Below, one piece after another: positions 1-8,000 of a DNA stretch of 64,000 nucleotides. Position numbers and translations under genes: made by a program. The stretch covers positions 66,114 to 130,113 of the forward strand of contig NZ_CALJPG010000008.1 in assembly GCF_937980635.1 (NCBI RefSeq). Direction: 5' to 3'. The notes beneath the pieces were generated by a model. The model was not told where the DNA came from and made no database searches. It saw only the letters and a program-made list of their open reading frames with translations. Numbering within the stretch: the stretch's first letter is position 1; each line of letters begins with the position of its first letter. Source of the DNA: an uncultured Campylobacter sp. Its GTDB lineage: Bacteria; Campylobacterota; Campylobacteria; Campylobacterales; Campylobacteraceae.

Positions 1-34
1 GGACGGCTAGTAAAACAGCGATAAATTTTTTCAC
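1..34 (-). CDS. 5' end of an exported or lipoprotein gene, cut by the window edge
   Basis: On the minus strand a GTG at 34-32 opens a frame reading VKKFIAVLLAV up to the window edge. An AAAGGA ribosome-binding site lies 5-6 bases upstream (around 40-46). Two lysines followed by a hydrophobic run are the start of a Sec signal peptide. The leader is nearly the same as that of the lipoprotein at 3378 (MKKFIAILLAV), so this may be a related lipoprotein, but only 11 residues are visible and the product cannot be named. Confidence 0.5.
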   Translation of the reverse strand, partial: MKKFIAVLLAV

Positions 35-166
35 GATGATCCTTTAAAATTTTAAATTAGCATATGAATTTCGCAGCCAAAGCTCTATCTCAAAAAATTT
101 CAGCAGCGAAATTTTACGTCGATACAATTTAGCCGTAGCCAGACTTAAATTTACCCCAAACGCAGG

Positions 167-610
167 CTACTTCAGTGCCGCTTTAACCGCCTCGCTCAGC
201 CGCTTGCCGTCCACACTTGAACCAAGCGCTTCTTTGGCGGCTTTCATCACGCGCCCCATATCCTTTGCGCCGCTCGCACCGAGCTGCGCGATTAGTGAGC
301 CAACCTCGGCGGCAAGCTCGGCATCGCTTAGCTGCGCGGGTAGATAAGACGCGATGATCTCGATCTCGCCCTGCTCTTTTTGCACCAGATCGTCGCGACC
401 GCCTGCGCGATACTGCTCCACAGAGTCATTTCGGCGCTTGATCTCGCTTTGAAGTATGCTAAAGACGCGCTCGTCGCTAAGGCTGATGCGCTCGTCCACC
501 TCGACCTGCTTAAGCGCGGCGTTAAGCATCCGCAGGCTGTCTCTGTGGAAGTGATCGCCGCTCTTCATCGCCGTTTTAATGTCTTCTAAAATTTGCTCTC
601 GCACACCCAT
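167..610 (-). CDS. yqeY: YqeY/GatB-like domain protein
   Basis: A 147-residue soluble protein matching the YqeY family, which resembles the C-terminal domain of GatB, the tRNA-dependent amidotransferase subunit. Family signs are the N-terminal helix with KSGDHFHRDSLRML, the ERVFSILQSEIKRRNDSVEQYRAGGR stretch, the IIASYLPAQLS segment and the KDMGRVMKAAKEAL C-terminal part. The length is usual for the family. It is thought to take part in tRNA-linked amidation or binding, but the role of the stand-alone protein is not settled. It is a single gene; norZ lies upstream on the same strand, separated by a terminator. Confidence 0.9.
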   Translation of the reverse strand: MGVREQILEDIKTAMKSGDHFHRDSLRMLNAALKQVEVDERISLSDERVFSILQSEIKRRNDSVEQYRAGGRDDLVQKEQGEIEIIASYLPAQLSDAELAAEVGSLIAQLGASGAKDMGRVMKAAKEALGSSVDGKRLSEAVKAALK

Positions 611-827
611 TTTCCACTCCTTGAGATTGAAATTTCGGCGATAATTTTAGCAAATTTAAAATTTGGCTCGGGTAAATTTGAGAGGATGAAATTTTAAAAT
701 TTTAAAGATTTAGCGCAATTTGCGGCTAAGCTTAAAGCTCGCGCGGGCATCGTCTGCGGCAAAAGGTTCGCACGGTTACCCTTTGCAGCAAAAAGCTCAC
801 GCACGAAAGGCTCGCGCAAAGCCTAGT

Positions 828-869
828 AAAATTTAAAAAGCCCCGTGAGGAATAAAATCCCTGCGGGGC
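828..869 (-). terminator. Rho-independent terminator of norZ
   Basis: A GCCCCG/CGGGGC stem at 840-845 and 864-869, extended by weaker pairs, is followed on the minus strand by a T-rich run (828-839). It lies about 30 bases after the norZ stop and separates norZ from yqeY. Confidence 0.8.
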
Positions 870-897
870 AAGCAAGCGGTAAAAGCTCGCGAAGGCT

Positions 898-3135
898 CTA
901 TTTAGCGCGTGAAAATATCATTCGCACGATTTGAATCAAGAAGCACACGCTTCCAACCAAAAAGATCGTATCGCCGATGATGCGCGCCCAGCGGAGCCCG
1001 TAGAGGCTGTCTTTTTGCAAGAATTCCGCACTTCTTGCGTACCACATACCCACGTCGATCGCCGCAAACGCCTGCAAAATTCCAACCGGAAGAAGCGAAA
1101 TCAGCACCATTAGAAGCAGACCCGCATTTAGCGCCCAAAAGCCGATCTTCATCAGCGTATCATCAAAGTTTTTGTCTTTGTAAATATACAGCGCCACGAG
1201 CCACACGAAGCCGAGCGCCAAAAATCCGTATACGCCAAATAACGCCGTATGAGCGTGCACTGCGGTGGTGTTTAAGCCCTGGATATAAAATAACGCAAGC
1301 GGCGGATTAATTAAAAAGCCGAAAACGCCCGCGCCCAGCATATTCCAAAACGCCACGGCGATAAAGCAGTAAAGCGGCCATTTTAGGCGCTTAGCCCAAT
1401 CCTGCGCGAATTGAAGCTTGTAGTAATGAAACGCCTCTGAGCCCAAAAGCACCAAAGGCACGACCTCAAGCGCCGAAAAGCTTGCACCCACAGCCATTAT
1501 CGGCGTAGTGGTGCCCGCAAAATAAAGGTGGTGGAAAGTGCCTGGAATTCCGCCGATTAGGAAAATCGACGCGCTAGCAATCGAGGTGTAGGTGGCAAAT
1601 TTCTTGCTAACGAGACCCAAGGACGCGAACACGAACGCCAAAGACGCCGTTGCGAAAACCTCGAAAAATCCCTCGACCCAAAGGTGCACGACCCACCAGC
1701 GCCAGTACTCCATCACAGGGATCGGCGAGCGCTGTCCGTAAAATAGCCCCGCGCCGTAAAAAAGCCCCACGGCGATAACCGAAGCGGTAAAGATCGCTAA
1801 TAAATTCTTATCGCCCTCGGCTCTAAAGCCTGCGATAAAGCCGCGCAGCACGAGCACCATCCAGATCACAAGGCCCACAAACAGTATCAGCTGCCAAATT
1901 CTACCGAGGTCTAAATACTCGTATCCTTGATGTCCGATCCAGAAGCTGCTGCTTGGATCCATCTTGCCCGCAATCGCCATGTATTCGCCCGCGAAGCTGC
2001 CGACGACCAAGAAAAGAAGCGCGTAGAAAAGCACGTCCACGCCGAGCTTTTGAAATTTCGGATCCTTGCCGCCGTTGATTATCGGAGCTAGAAACAATCC
2101 CGCCGCCAAAAAGCCGGTAGCGATCCAGAAAATGGATGCCTGCACGTGCCAGGTGCGCGCTAGCGAGTAAGGGATATACTGCGAAATATCAAGCCCGAAA
2201 AAGGACTGACCCTCGATCGTATAGTGCGCAACAAAGCCGCCGATGAAGGCCTGAAATGCAAACAATGCAACCGCTACGAAAAGATATTTACCAAGCGCCT
2301 TTTGCGACGGCGTAAGCGCTAAAGCGGCGATCGGATCGGAGCTAAGCTTCGCAGGAGCCTCGAAATCCTCGTCCTTTTTGCCGTAGAAATTTCCAAACCA
2401 CACTAAAAGACCGATGCCGGTAAGTAAAATAACAAGACTTGCGATCGTCCAAACGACGTTTTCCGTGGTAGGGACATTGTCTATCAGCGGCTCGTGCGGC
2501 CAGTTATTGGTATAGGTCGCCTCTCCGCTCGGACGATCCGTAGAAACCGCCCACGCAGTCCAAAAGATGAAATCCATGAGCTCGGCGCGATGCTGCTCGT
2601 TTGCGAGCGTGTTTTCCTTCATCGCGTAATCCTCGCGAAGCTTTTTAAAGCGCGGATCGTTTCCGAAAACGCCCATGTACTCGTCTTTTACGACCGCCAT
2701 AGCCTTTAAGCGATCATCGCTTAGCTTAACGGTGCCGTCTTTTACGGTATTGGTGCGGTACTCGGCCTTGGTAAGCGCCTTAATTTGCGCCTTTTGCTCA
2801 TCGCTTAAAGCGTCAAATTTAGCGCCGAAACGCTCCTGCGCCTTGATATCCATAAACGCAACTAGCTCCTTATGCAGCCAATCTGCGCTCCAATCGGGCG
2901 CCTGATACGCGCCGTGACCCCAGATCGAGCCCACCTGCATACCGCCGATGCTCTGCCAGGCCTCCTGCCCGCGGTAAATGCGCTCGGTGCTGATTAACTC
3001 GTTGCCGCTAGCATCGGTAAATTTTACCACCGGCGGAGACTGCCTATACACCTCGCCGCCGTAAAAACCCAAGAAACTAAAGCCCACGATGAGCACCGCT
3101 ACAAGCGCCATCCAGAGCTTTTTATATTCTCTCAT
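898..3135 (-). CDS. norZ: quinol-dependent nitric oxide reductase (qNOR), single subunit
   Basis: An inner-membrane enzyme that reduces two NO to N2O with electrons from quinol, used in nitrosative stress defence or denitrification. The length of about 745 residues fits the one-subunit qNOR form, where a cytochrome c-like N-terminal domain (about residues 30-225, containing RIYRGQEAWQSIGG but no CxxCH heme motif) is fused to a 12-helix heme-copper oxidase core. Metal ligands are visible: RTWHVQ near 330, VVHLWVEGFFEVF near 485, FHH near 536 and HAH near 628. I chose the ATG at 3135 over the GTG at 3141, because the AAGGAG ribosome-binding site overlaps the GTG and is well spaced for the ATG. 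A CRP/FNR-type box sits upstream. Confidence 0.95.
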   Translation of the reverse strand: MREYKKLWMALVAVLIVGFSFLGFYGGEVYRQSPPVVKFTDASGNELISTERIYRGQEAWQSIGGMQVGSIWGHGAYQAPDWSADWLHKELVAFMDIKAQERFGAKFDALSDEQKAQIKALTKAEYRTNTVKDGTVKLSDDRLKAMAVVKDEYMGVFGNDPRFKKLREDYAMKENTLANEQHRAELMDFIFWTAWAVSTDRPSGEATYTNNWPHEPLIDNVPTTENVVWTIASLVILLTGIGLLVWFGNFYGKKDEDFEAPAKLSSDPIAALALTPSQKALGKYLFVAVALFAFQAFIGGFVAHYTIEGQSFFGLDISQYIPYSLARTWHVQASIFWIATGFLAAGLFLAPIINGGKDPKFQKLGVDVLFYALLFLVVGSFAGEYMAIAGKMDPSSSFWIGHQGYEYLDLGRIWQLILFVGLVIWMVLVLRGFIAGFRAEGDKNLLAIFTASVIAVGLFYGAGLFYGQRSPIPVMEYWRWWVVHLWVEGFFEVFATASLAFVFASLGLVSKKFATYTSIASASIFLIGGIPGTFHHLYFAGTTTPIMAVGASFSALEVVPLVLLGSEAFHYYKLQFAQDWAKRLKWPLYCFIAVAFWNMLGAGVFGFLINPPLALFYIQGLNTTAVHAHTALFGVYGFLALGFVWLVALYIYKDKNFDDTLMKIGFWALNAGLLLMVLISLLPVGILQAFAAIDVGMWYARSAEFLQKDSLYGLRWARIIGDTIFLVGSVCFLIQIVRMIFSRAK

Positions 3136-3158
3136 TCTCACTCCTTTAACTGAAATTA

Positions 3159-3207
3159 GGAGAGAATTCTACCCATTTAAATTTTTATAAACATTGAGGC
3201 TCGTCAA
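3159..3207 (-). promoter_or_regulatory. FNR/CRP-type box and promoter of norZ
   Basis: On the minus strand, TTGACGAGCCTCAA (3207-3194) matches the FNR half-sites TTGA-N6-TCAA. After 22 bases comes TAGAAT (3171-3166), a good -10 element. If transcription starts about seven bases downstream, near 3159, the box is centred at -41.5, the classic class II activator position. No regulator gene lies nearby, so which CRP/FNR-family protein binds is unknown. Confidence 0.6.
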
Positions 3208-3377
3208 TAAAAAGATAAAATTTATCTGCTTAAGCTCGAATTTATATAATTTTACAAAGAAAGATCGCTCAAGGTGAGATTTTTAGTATACTAAATTTAA
3301 GTCCAGAAATAGTAAAATTAAAAATATAAAATCAAGTAATAGTTGATCGACGGCAGTTTTTAAAACAAGGAGAAGAT

Positions 3378-4013
3378 ATGAAAAAATTTATCGCGATTTT
3401 ATTAGCCGTAGTGTTAGTTGGGTGCCAGTGTAAGCAGGGCTCCATCTCGACCAAGCAGCAGACGAGCGAGAGCATAAAGGCGTTTTTCGTAAATGACGGC
3501 AAAGAGTATATCGTCGGTGAAAAATTTAGCTACGTGCTAACGCGCGGCTCTTCGCTTAAAAACATATCGCGCTTCTACGACGAGGGTTATGCCAAGGGGC
3601 TTAAGCGTGAGCTTGTTAAAATCGTCGTGACGGATGCCGATACCGGGCGGGCGCGCGGAGAATTTAGCGCATTTTTAAATTCCGCCGCAGGCGCAGATGT
3701 TGCCAAAATCAAGGCTCTGGCAAATCGCATCGAAATAGATGAGAAAAAAGGCGAGATCGAGGTTGTTTTTAACTTTGATGCGCAAGTAGTGGATATAAAA
3801 AATTTAAACGAAATAATGAAGCCTAGCGATAGATTAAAGATGCCTATAAAAGCAAATCTCGAAATTCTACCCGGCAGTAGGGAAAGCAGCGGACCTAACC
3901 CTCTTGGCGTTATCATAGCGCTACCGATATTAATCGTAGGTACCGTAGTTTTTGTCACCGTAGGCGGATTGATTTATGCTACTGCTAGCACCGTAGAGGC
4001 GATTGCAAATTGA
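3378..4013 (+). CDS. predicted lipoprotein with C-terminal membrane segment
   Basis: A 211-residue protein of unknown function. The N-terminus is a lipoprotein signal (MKKFIAILLAVVLVGC; lipobox LVGC, lipidated Cys about residue 16). A soluble mixed alpha/beta region follows to about residue 170, with many charged residues. Residues about 175-203 form a second hydrophobic segment (PLGVIIALPILIVGTVVFV), unusual for a lipoprotein, which suggests either a membrane hairpin or a glycine-rich C-terminal anchor. AAGGAG lies just upstream of the ATG. The signal peptide nearly repeats that of the cut gene at the left edge, so the two may be paralogues. No family was recognised. Confidence 0.75.
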   Translation: MKKFIAILLAVVLVGCQCKQGSISTKQQTSESIKAFFVNDGKEYIVGEKFSYVLTRGSSLKNISRFYDEGYAKGLKRELVKIVVTDADTGRARGEFSAFLNSAAGADVAKIKALANRIEIDEKKGEIEVVFNFDAQVVDIKNLNEIMKPSDRLKMPIKANLEILPGSRESSGPNPLGVIIALPILIVGTVVFVTVGGLIYATASTVEAIAN

Positions 4014-4081
4014 GGCGTAAATTTTAAATTTAGTACGCTTTTGATTTGCCAACAACCGTTTTGGCGTTTTTATAACTAATA

Positions 4082-4141
4082 GGCATGAAACTGTTTGTTA
4101 TTCACCTGGCGCATAGTAAATTTACTAAATAATTTCATGCC
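4082..4141. repeat. nested inverted repeat between convergent genes
   Basis: The arms GGCATGAAA (4082-4090) and TTTCATGCC (4133-4141) are perfect complements. Between them lies a perfect 14-base palindrome, TAGTAAATTTACTA (4114-4127). It sits between the convergent lipoprotein and membrane-protein genes, where a two-way terminator would be expected, but there is no clear T-run. It may equally be a binding site or an element remnant. Confidence 0.4.
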
Positions 4142-4165
4142 GATAAATAGCTAGCGTTGGCTTTA

Positions 4166-4663
4166 TTACTCGGCGTTTTGTACTTCCCTAAAAACAAATT
4201 TCGCTAATAGAATTTTAATTACGCTATAAATCAACGTATAAAATACCAAAATCGGTAAAAGGGTATAAACGGCATAGGTAAGACCTTCTAAATCGTCTAC
4301 AAAATATATGGGAATAAGAATCGCCGTAAAGAAATAAAATTTTGAAATTTTTAATAGGTCAAAATTATTATTAAAAATTTTATTCGATATACTTTTTAAA
4401 ATTTTATATCTTAAAGCAAAAAATAGAATCATAAATAGCGTTATTATTATAAGAAAATAGTGTACCTGAGTAGTATTTATGATATGTGTCGCGGAACAAA
4501 GCGCAAATGCAGACAGATAAGACAATATAAAATAAAATGGATGGCATAAAGCAGCAATTAAAACTATAAAGAAATTTATGATATTTGATCTAAAATCATA
4601 GAAAATCCATAATAACAGATCTACAAAAATAGCCGATCTGCATATTAAAGCAAAATTTAACAT
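4166..4663 (-). CDS. AT-rich integral membrane protein, unknown function
   Basis: 165 residues with about five hydrophobic segments (roughly 8-20, 29-58, 67-83, 108-122 and 135-152) and little soluble sequence. An AAGGAG site lies 5-6 bases before the ATG. The gene is much richer in A+T than its neighbours, which suggests it was acquired. A decayed frame lies 22 bases upstream on the same strand, probably a former operon partner. No family was recognised; small membrane proteins beside decayed partners can be immunity proteins, but nothing here proves that. Confidence 0.65.
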   Translation of the reverse strand: MLNFALICRSAIFVDLLLWIFYDFRSNIINFFIVLIAALCHPFYFILSYLSAFALCSATHIINTTQVHYFLIIITLFMILFFALRYKILKSISNKIFNNNFDLLKISKFYFFTAILIPIYFVDDLEGLTYAVYTLLPILVFYTLIYSVIKILLAKFVFREVQNAE

Positions 4664-4685
4664 ATTAGCTCCTTAATAATTTTAA

Positions 4686-4904
4686 TTATTCAGCGATTGA
4701 AATCGCACCGTCGCTACCCGTATTGTTGATATTTTTCAGCACTTTGCAGCTAAATTTCTCTTCATTTTTGCAATTATCTTCAAAGATTCTTCTCCCCTTA
4801 TTTTCGTCTTTATCCACCCTTTTGCCGTAAAATATAGATATTACTTTACTAAAGTAGACGAATTTATCGTCTAAATTAAAAGACTTTATAAGCCTCCTAT
4901 TATT
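4686..4904 (-). pseudogene. start-less 66-codon reading frame after a perfect Shine-Dalgarno
   Basis: The minus strand is open from 4904 to a TAA at 4688-4686. AGGAGG lies at 4898-4893, but no ATG, GTG or TTG follows at a usable distance. The codon at the best spacing, AAG at 4886-4884, is one substitution from ATG. From there the frame reads KSFNLDDKFVYFSK and so on, ending in NNTGSDGAISIAE, with a Cys pair around residues 39 and 47. Composition and reading-frame length look like protein. I read it as a small gene that lost its start codon, in the same operon as the membrane gene at 4166-4663. Confidence 0.4.
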
Positions 4905-5041
4905 TTAGTCCCTGCGAATTGTATATTTTATCGCCTTAAGCATTAAACAAACTATAAATTAGCATATTTATATTGTGCTTAATAAACGCAATCTATGTAA
5001 GGGCCTTCCGAAAACGGATTAAATTTGGATTTGCTCTAAAT

Positions 5042-6952
5042 TTAAAACGATCCGTCGCTGCTACTTTCGCGAGGTTTAGGAAGCGGCGAAATTTTAGTGT
5101 AATACTCCTCCTTCCCGTTGTATTGGCGGCTAAAAACGCCGTCCGGGACGGTGAAGTTGCGCTTGGTTTGCGGATATTCTTTTAAATAGGCATCTAAAAA
5201 TTTTGCAAACACCGGTGCTGCGGTACGGCCGCCACCCTCGACCTTTCGCATAGGTTTATAATCGTCGTTGCCATACCAGATTATGATCTGTAAATCCGGC
5301 GTAAAGCCGCAAAACCAAGCATCTATGCTATCGTTTGAGGTGCCGGTTTTGCCCGCTATGTCGATGCCCTGCACGCGCGCGCGAGTACCGGTGCCGCGCT
5401 GCACGATATTTTTTAGTAGCGTAGTCATCAGATATGCCTGCTCAGGGCGTAGCACGCGGCGGCGCTCAGGCTCTATAAAGCGAGTTTTGCCATCCTTATC
5501 GGTAATCGAAACGATAAATTTTGATTTTGCTGTAATTCCAAGCCCTGGGAACATAGAATACATTGTGGAGTATTCAAGCGGCGAAATTCCGTAGCTGCCG
5601 ATAGCCACCGACAGGGCAGGCGGGACGTTTTTAAAGCCGAACTCACCAAGCTTTTTTACCGCGCGATCAACGCCGATAGATTGCATCAGATTGATCGAGG
5701 CAAGGTTGCGCGAGCGAGTTAAAGCTTCTTTGATCGTGATGTAGCCGCTGTAAGTCTTGTCGTAATTTTTCGGCTTCCACGTTTTATCGCTACCGTCGTC
5801 GAATTCTCTAGCTATATCGGGCACCTCAGTCATCGTCGAGTAGCCCATATCAAGGGCGATTTGATAGACGAAAGGCTTGAAGCTGGAGCCGGTTTGGCGC
5901 TGGGATTGGCTAGCGCGATTGAAATTTGATTTCGCGTAATCCACGCCACCTACTAAGGCTAAAATTTCGCCGTTTTGCGGATGCGTGACGACCATAGCGC
6001 CGTTTACGTTGCTTGCATTAGCGTCTTTGTTGCGCTTTAAAATTTCATTGTAGCCGAAAACTAATGCCTCTTGCGCCATTACTTGCGCCTTTAGATCAAG
6101 GCTCGTATCTATGCGGTATCCGCCCGTACGGACATCCGGTAGAATTTTTTCGGCTTCTTTTATGATCTCATCTACGGCATACGGCGCTACGTTTTGCGTG
6201 AGCGTTTCGTTGTAGATCGTAGGCTGCTCATTCATCGCGAGCTCATATTCGGTCTTATTTATCCAGCCGAGCTCATGCATCCTATAAATCACGTTATTTG
6301 CGCGCGAAAGCGACAAATCCAGGTGCTTAGTAGGATCAAAGCTACTAGGAGCTTTCGGCAAGCCCACTAAAATCGCGATCTCTTTAAGGCTCAGATCTTG
6401 CAAATCCTTTTTGAAATATCCCAAAGCTGCCGTGCGGATGCCGTAATATCCGTGTCCAAAATACACTTCGTTGAAGTAACGCTCTAGAATTTGTTCCTTG
6501 CTTAGAGCGTTTTCTATCTTAAGCGATAGGATCGCTTCTTTGATCTTGCGATCAAGCTTCTTTTCGCTCGAAAGAACTAAATTTCGCGTGATCTGCTGCG
6601 TAATCGTGGAAGCCCCTTCGACAAATTTCATCGCTTTGACATCCTTAATAATCGCCCTAAAAATCGCCTCGACATTCACACCGCCGTGTTCGAAAAACGC
6701 CGTATCCTCGATAGCTACGAGCGCCTCGATCACGCGGCCCGGGATCTCGTCGAATTTTACATAAATTCTATTTTGTTCATTAAAAACATTGGCTATCAAA
6801 TTGCCGTTGCGATCATAAATTTTAGTCGTAAGCTCGGGATGATAATCGATGATCGAGTCCGATTCCAAGCGGATTTGCGAGTAAAAATACAAAAAAATTC
6901 CGCCTGCGGCAAACGCGCAAACCGTAATAAAACTAAATAAAACTCTTACCAT
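5042..6952 (-). CDS. pbpA: penicillin-binding protein 1A, bifunctional glycosyltransferase/transpeptidase
   Basis: A class A PBP that polymerises and cross-links peptidoglycan in the periplasm. Its 636 residues are: one N-terminal membrane anchor (about 3-24); a GT51 glycosyltransferase domain with AIEDTAFFEHGG (catalytic Glu about 82) and ASTITQQITRN; and a transpeptidase domain with the active-site SSFK (about 356-359), SRN (about 414-416) and KTGTS (about 535-539). Its start overlaps the end of maf by seven bases, so the two are probably translated together. The order alaS-(membrane protein)-maf-pbpA matches what I recall from C. jejuni. Confidence 0.95.
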   Translation of the reverse strand: MVRVLFSFITVCAFAAGGIFLYFYSQIRLESDSIIDYHPELTTKIYDRNGNLIANVFNEQNRIYVKFDEIPGRVIEALVAIEDTAFFEHGGVNVEAIFRAIIKDVKAMKFVEGASTITQQITRNLVLSSEKKLDRKIKEAILSLKIENALSKEQILERYFNEVYFGHGYYGIRTAALGYFKKDLQDLSLKEIAILVGLPKAPSSFDPTKHLDLSLSRANNVIYRMHELGWINKTEYELAMNEQPTIYNETLTQNVAPYAVDEIIKEAEKILPDVRTGGYRIDTSLDLKAQVMAQEALVFGYNEILKRNKDANASNVNGAMVVTHPQNGEILALVGGVDYAKSNFNRASQSQRQTGSSFKPFVYQIALDMGYSTMTEVPDIAREFDDGSDKTWKPKNYDKTYSGYITIKEALTRSRNLASINLMQSIGVDRAVKKLGEFGFKNVPPALSVAIGSYGISPLEYSTMYSMFPGLGITAKSKFIVSITDKDGKTRFIEPERRRVLRPEQAYLMTTLLKNIVQRGTGTRARVQGIDIAGKTGTSNDSIDAWFCGFTPDLQIIIWYGNDDYKPMRKVEGGGRTAAPVFAKFLDAYLKEYPQTKRNFTVPDGVFSRQYNGKEEYYTKISPLPKPRESSSDGSF

Positions 6953-7491
6953 ACAAACCTCTTTAAAATTTCCAGATCAAGCCCCATCGCCGTGAATTTT
7001 GACCCACGCGAGCTTTTGATATATTTTTCGTTAAAGCCTTCGATACTCATCGCACCCGCCTTGCCACGCCAATCGCCGCTAGCGATATAGCTTTTTAAAT
7101 CCGCTTCATTAAATTCCGCAAATTCAAAGCTTGCGACGCTAAGTGCCGAAAGCTCCAGAGCCTTACTGCAAAAAATCATCGCAGTATAAACGGCGCAGCT
7201 AGCACCACTTTGAGCTCGTAGCATTTTTAATGCGTCCGCTTCATCCCGCGCCTTGCCTAAAATTTCGCCGCCGGCAAGTACGGAGCTATCGGCAAACAGC
7301 ACTCTATCATAATTTTTATAAATTTTAAAAAACTGCGTTTTTTTGGCTACGGCAACGCGGTAAGCATAGGTGCGTGCATCGTCCTTGCTAATGCCGCTTT
7401 CATCGAAATTAAAAGGAATTTGCGTAAATTCTACGCCGTTATCCTTTAGAATTTGCGCTCTAGTAGGCGAACTTGAAGCTAAATAGATCAT
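6946..7491 (-). CDS. maf: Maf family nucleotide pyrophosphatase
   Basis: Maf proteins hydrolyse non-canonical nucleoside triphosphates such as dTTP/UTP or modified forms and have been linked to cell division arrest. The N-terminal signature YLASSSPTRAQIL and the FADSSVLAGGEILGKA region are visible. The pyrophosphatase motif normally contains a conserved Asp in a ADT/ADS context, which is present here. I chose the ATG at 7491: the longer frame adds 12 residues that do not fit the family. This ATG overlaps the TGA of the upstream gene (TGATG), so translation is coupled. Confidence 0.85.
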   Translation of the reverse strand: MIYLASSSPTRAQILKDNGVEFTQIPFNFDESGISKDDARTYAYRVAVAKKTQFFKIYKNYDRVLFADSSVLAGGEILGKARDEADALKMLRAQSGASCAVYTAMIFCSKALELSALSVASFEFAEFNEADLKSYIASGDWRGKAGAMSIEGFNEKYIKSSRGSKFTAMGLDLEILKRFVW

Positions 7492-8000
7492 CAAAACTCG
7501 CCCACCGTCACGCCTAGATAAACGCAAATCAGCGTAACTACGATATTTAACGGGATGAAATATTTAACGACGATGATTAAATGCTCATTCGCCTCAAGCT
7601 CATCGCCCTCATCCAAAGCTCGCTTCAAAGATAAAATTTTATAATGCATGTAGATAAAATTTAGTAGTATAAAGCCGGCGCCAGCCCACAGCGTGGCAAT
7701 CGCGCCTTTTACCATAGGATCTGAAAATTTAAAACCTCCGCCGTCCGCAAGAAAAAATCCGCTTACGCAAACAATCACCAAAAATAGCGCAAAGAACTGC
7801 TCGTAGCGCTTCATATATCGCAAAATTTCTGCAAATTTTACATCCTTCGCATCTGCTTGGTTTTTACTGCTTAAATTCATAAAAATCCGCGCGATCAAAA
7901 ATACGCAGATCTGCGCGCAGACCAAAAAAATCACGCTTAAAATGTGAATCAGCGGCAAAATTTGCGAGGCTTTGATGAAGCCGGTATCGATTTCGTTCAA
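7491..8000 (-). CDS. four-helix membrane protein, unknown function
   Basis: 169 residues with four membrane segments (about 13-38, 68-87, 97-118 and 145-165), linked by charged loops. The start is a TTG at 8000 that overlaps the alaS stop; AAGG lies seven bases upstream, and no ATG occurs before the first helix. The architecture resembles the CopD/DUF2269-like group of small four-helix proteins, but no heme or metal ligands are clear, so I leave it unnamed. It is coupled to maf by a TGATG overlap. Confidence 0.7.
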   Translation of the reverse strand: MNEIDTGFIKASQILPLIHILSVIFLVCAQICVFLIARIFMNLSSKNQADAKDVKFAEILRYMKRYEQFFALFLVIVCVSGFFLADGGGFKFSDPMVKGAIATLWAGAGFILLNFIYMHYKILSLKRALDEGDELEANEHLIIVVKYFIPLNIVVTLICVYLGVTVGEF

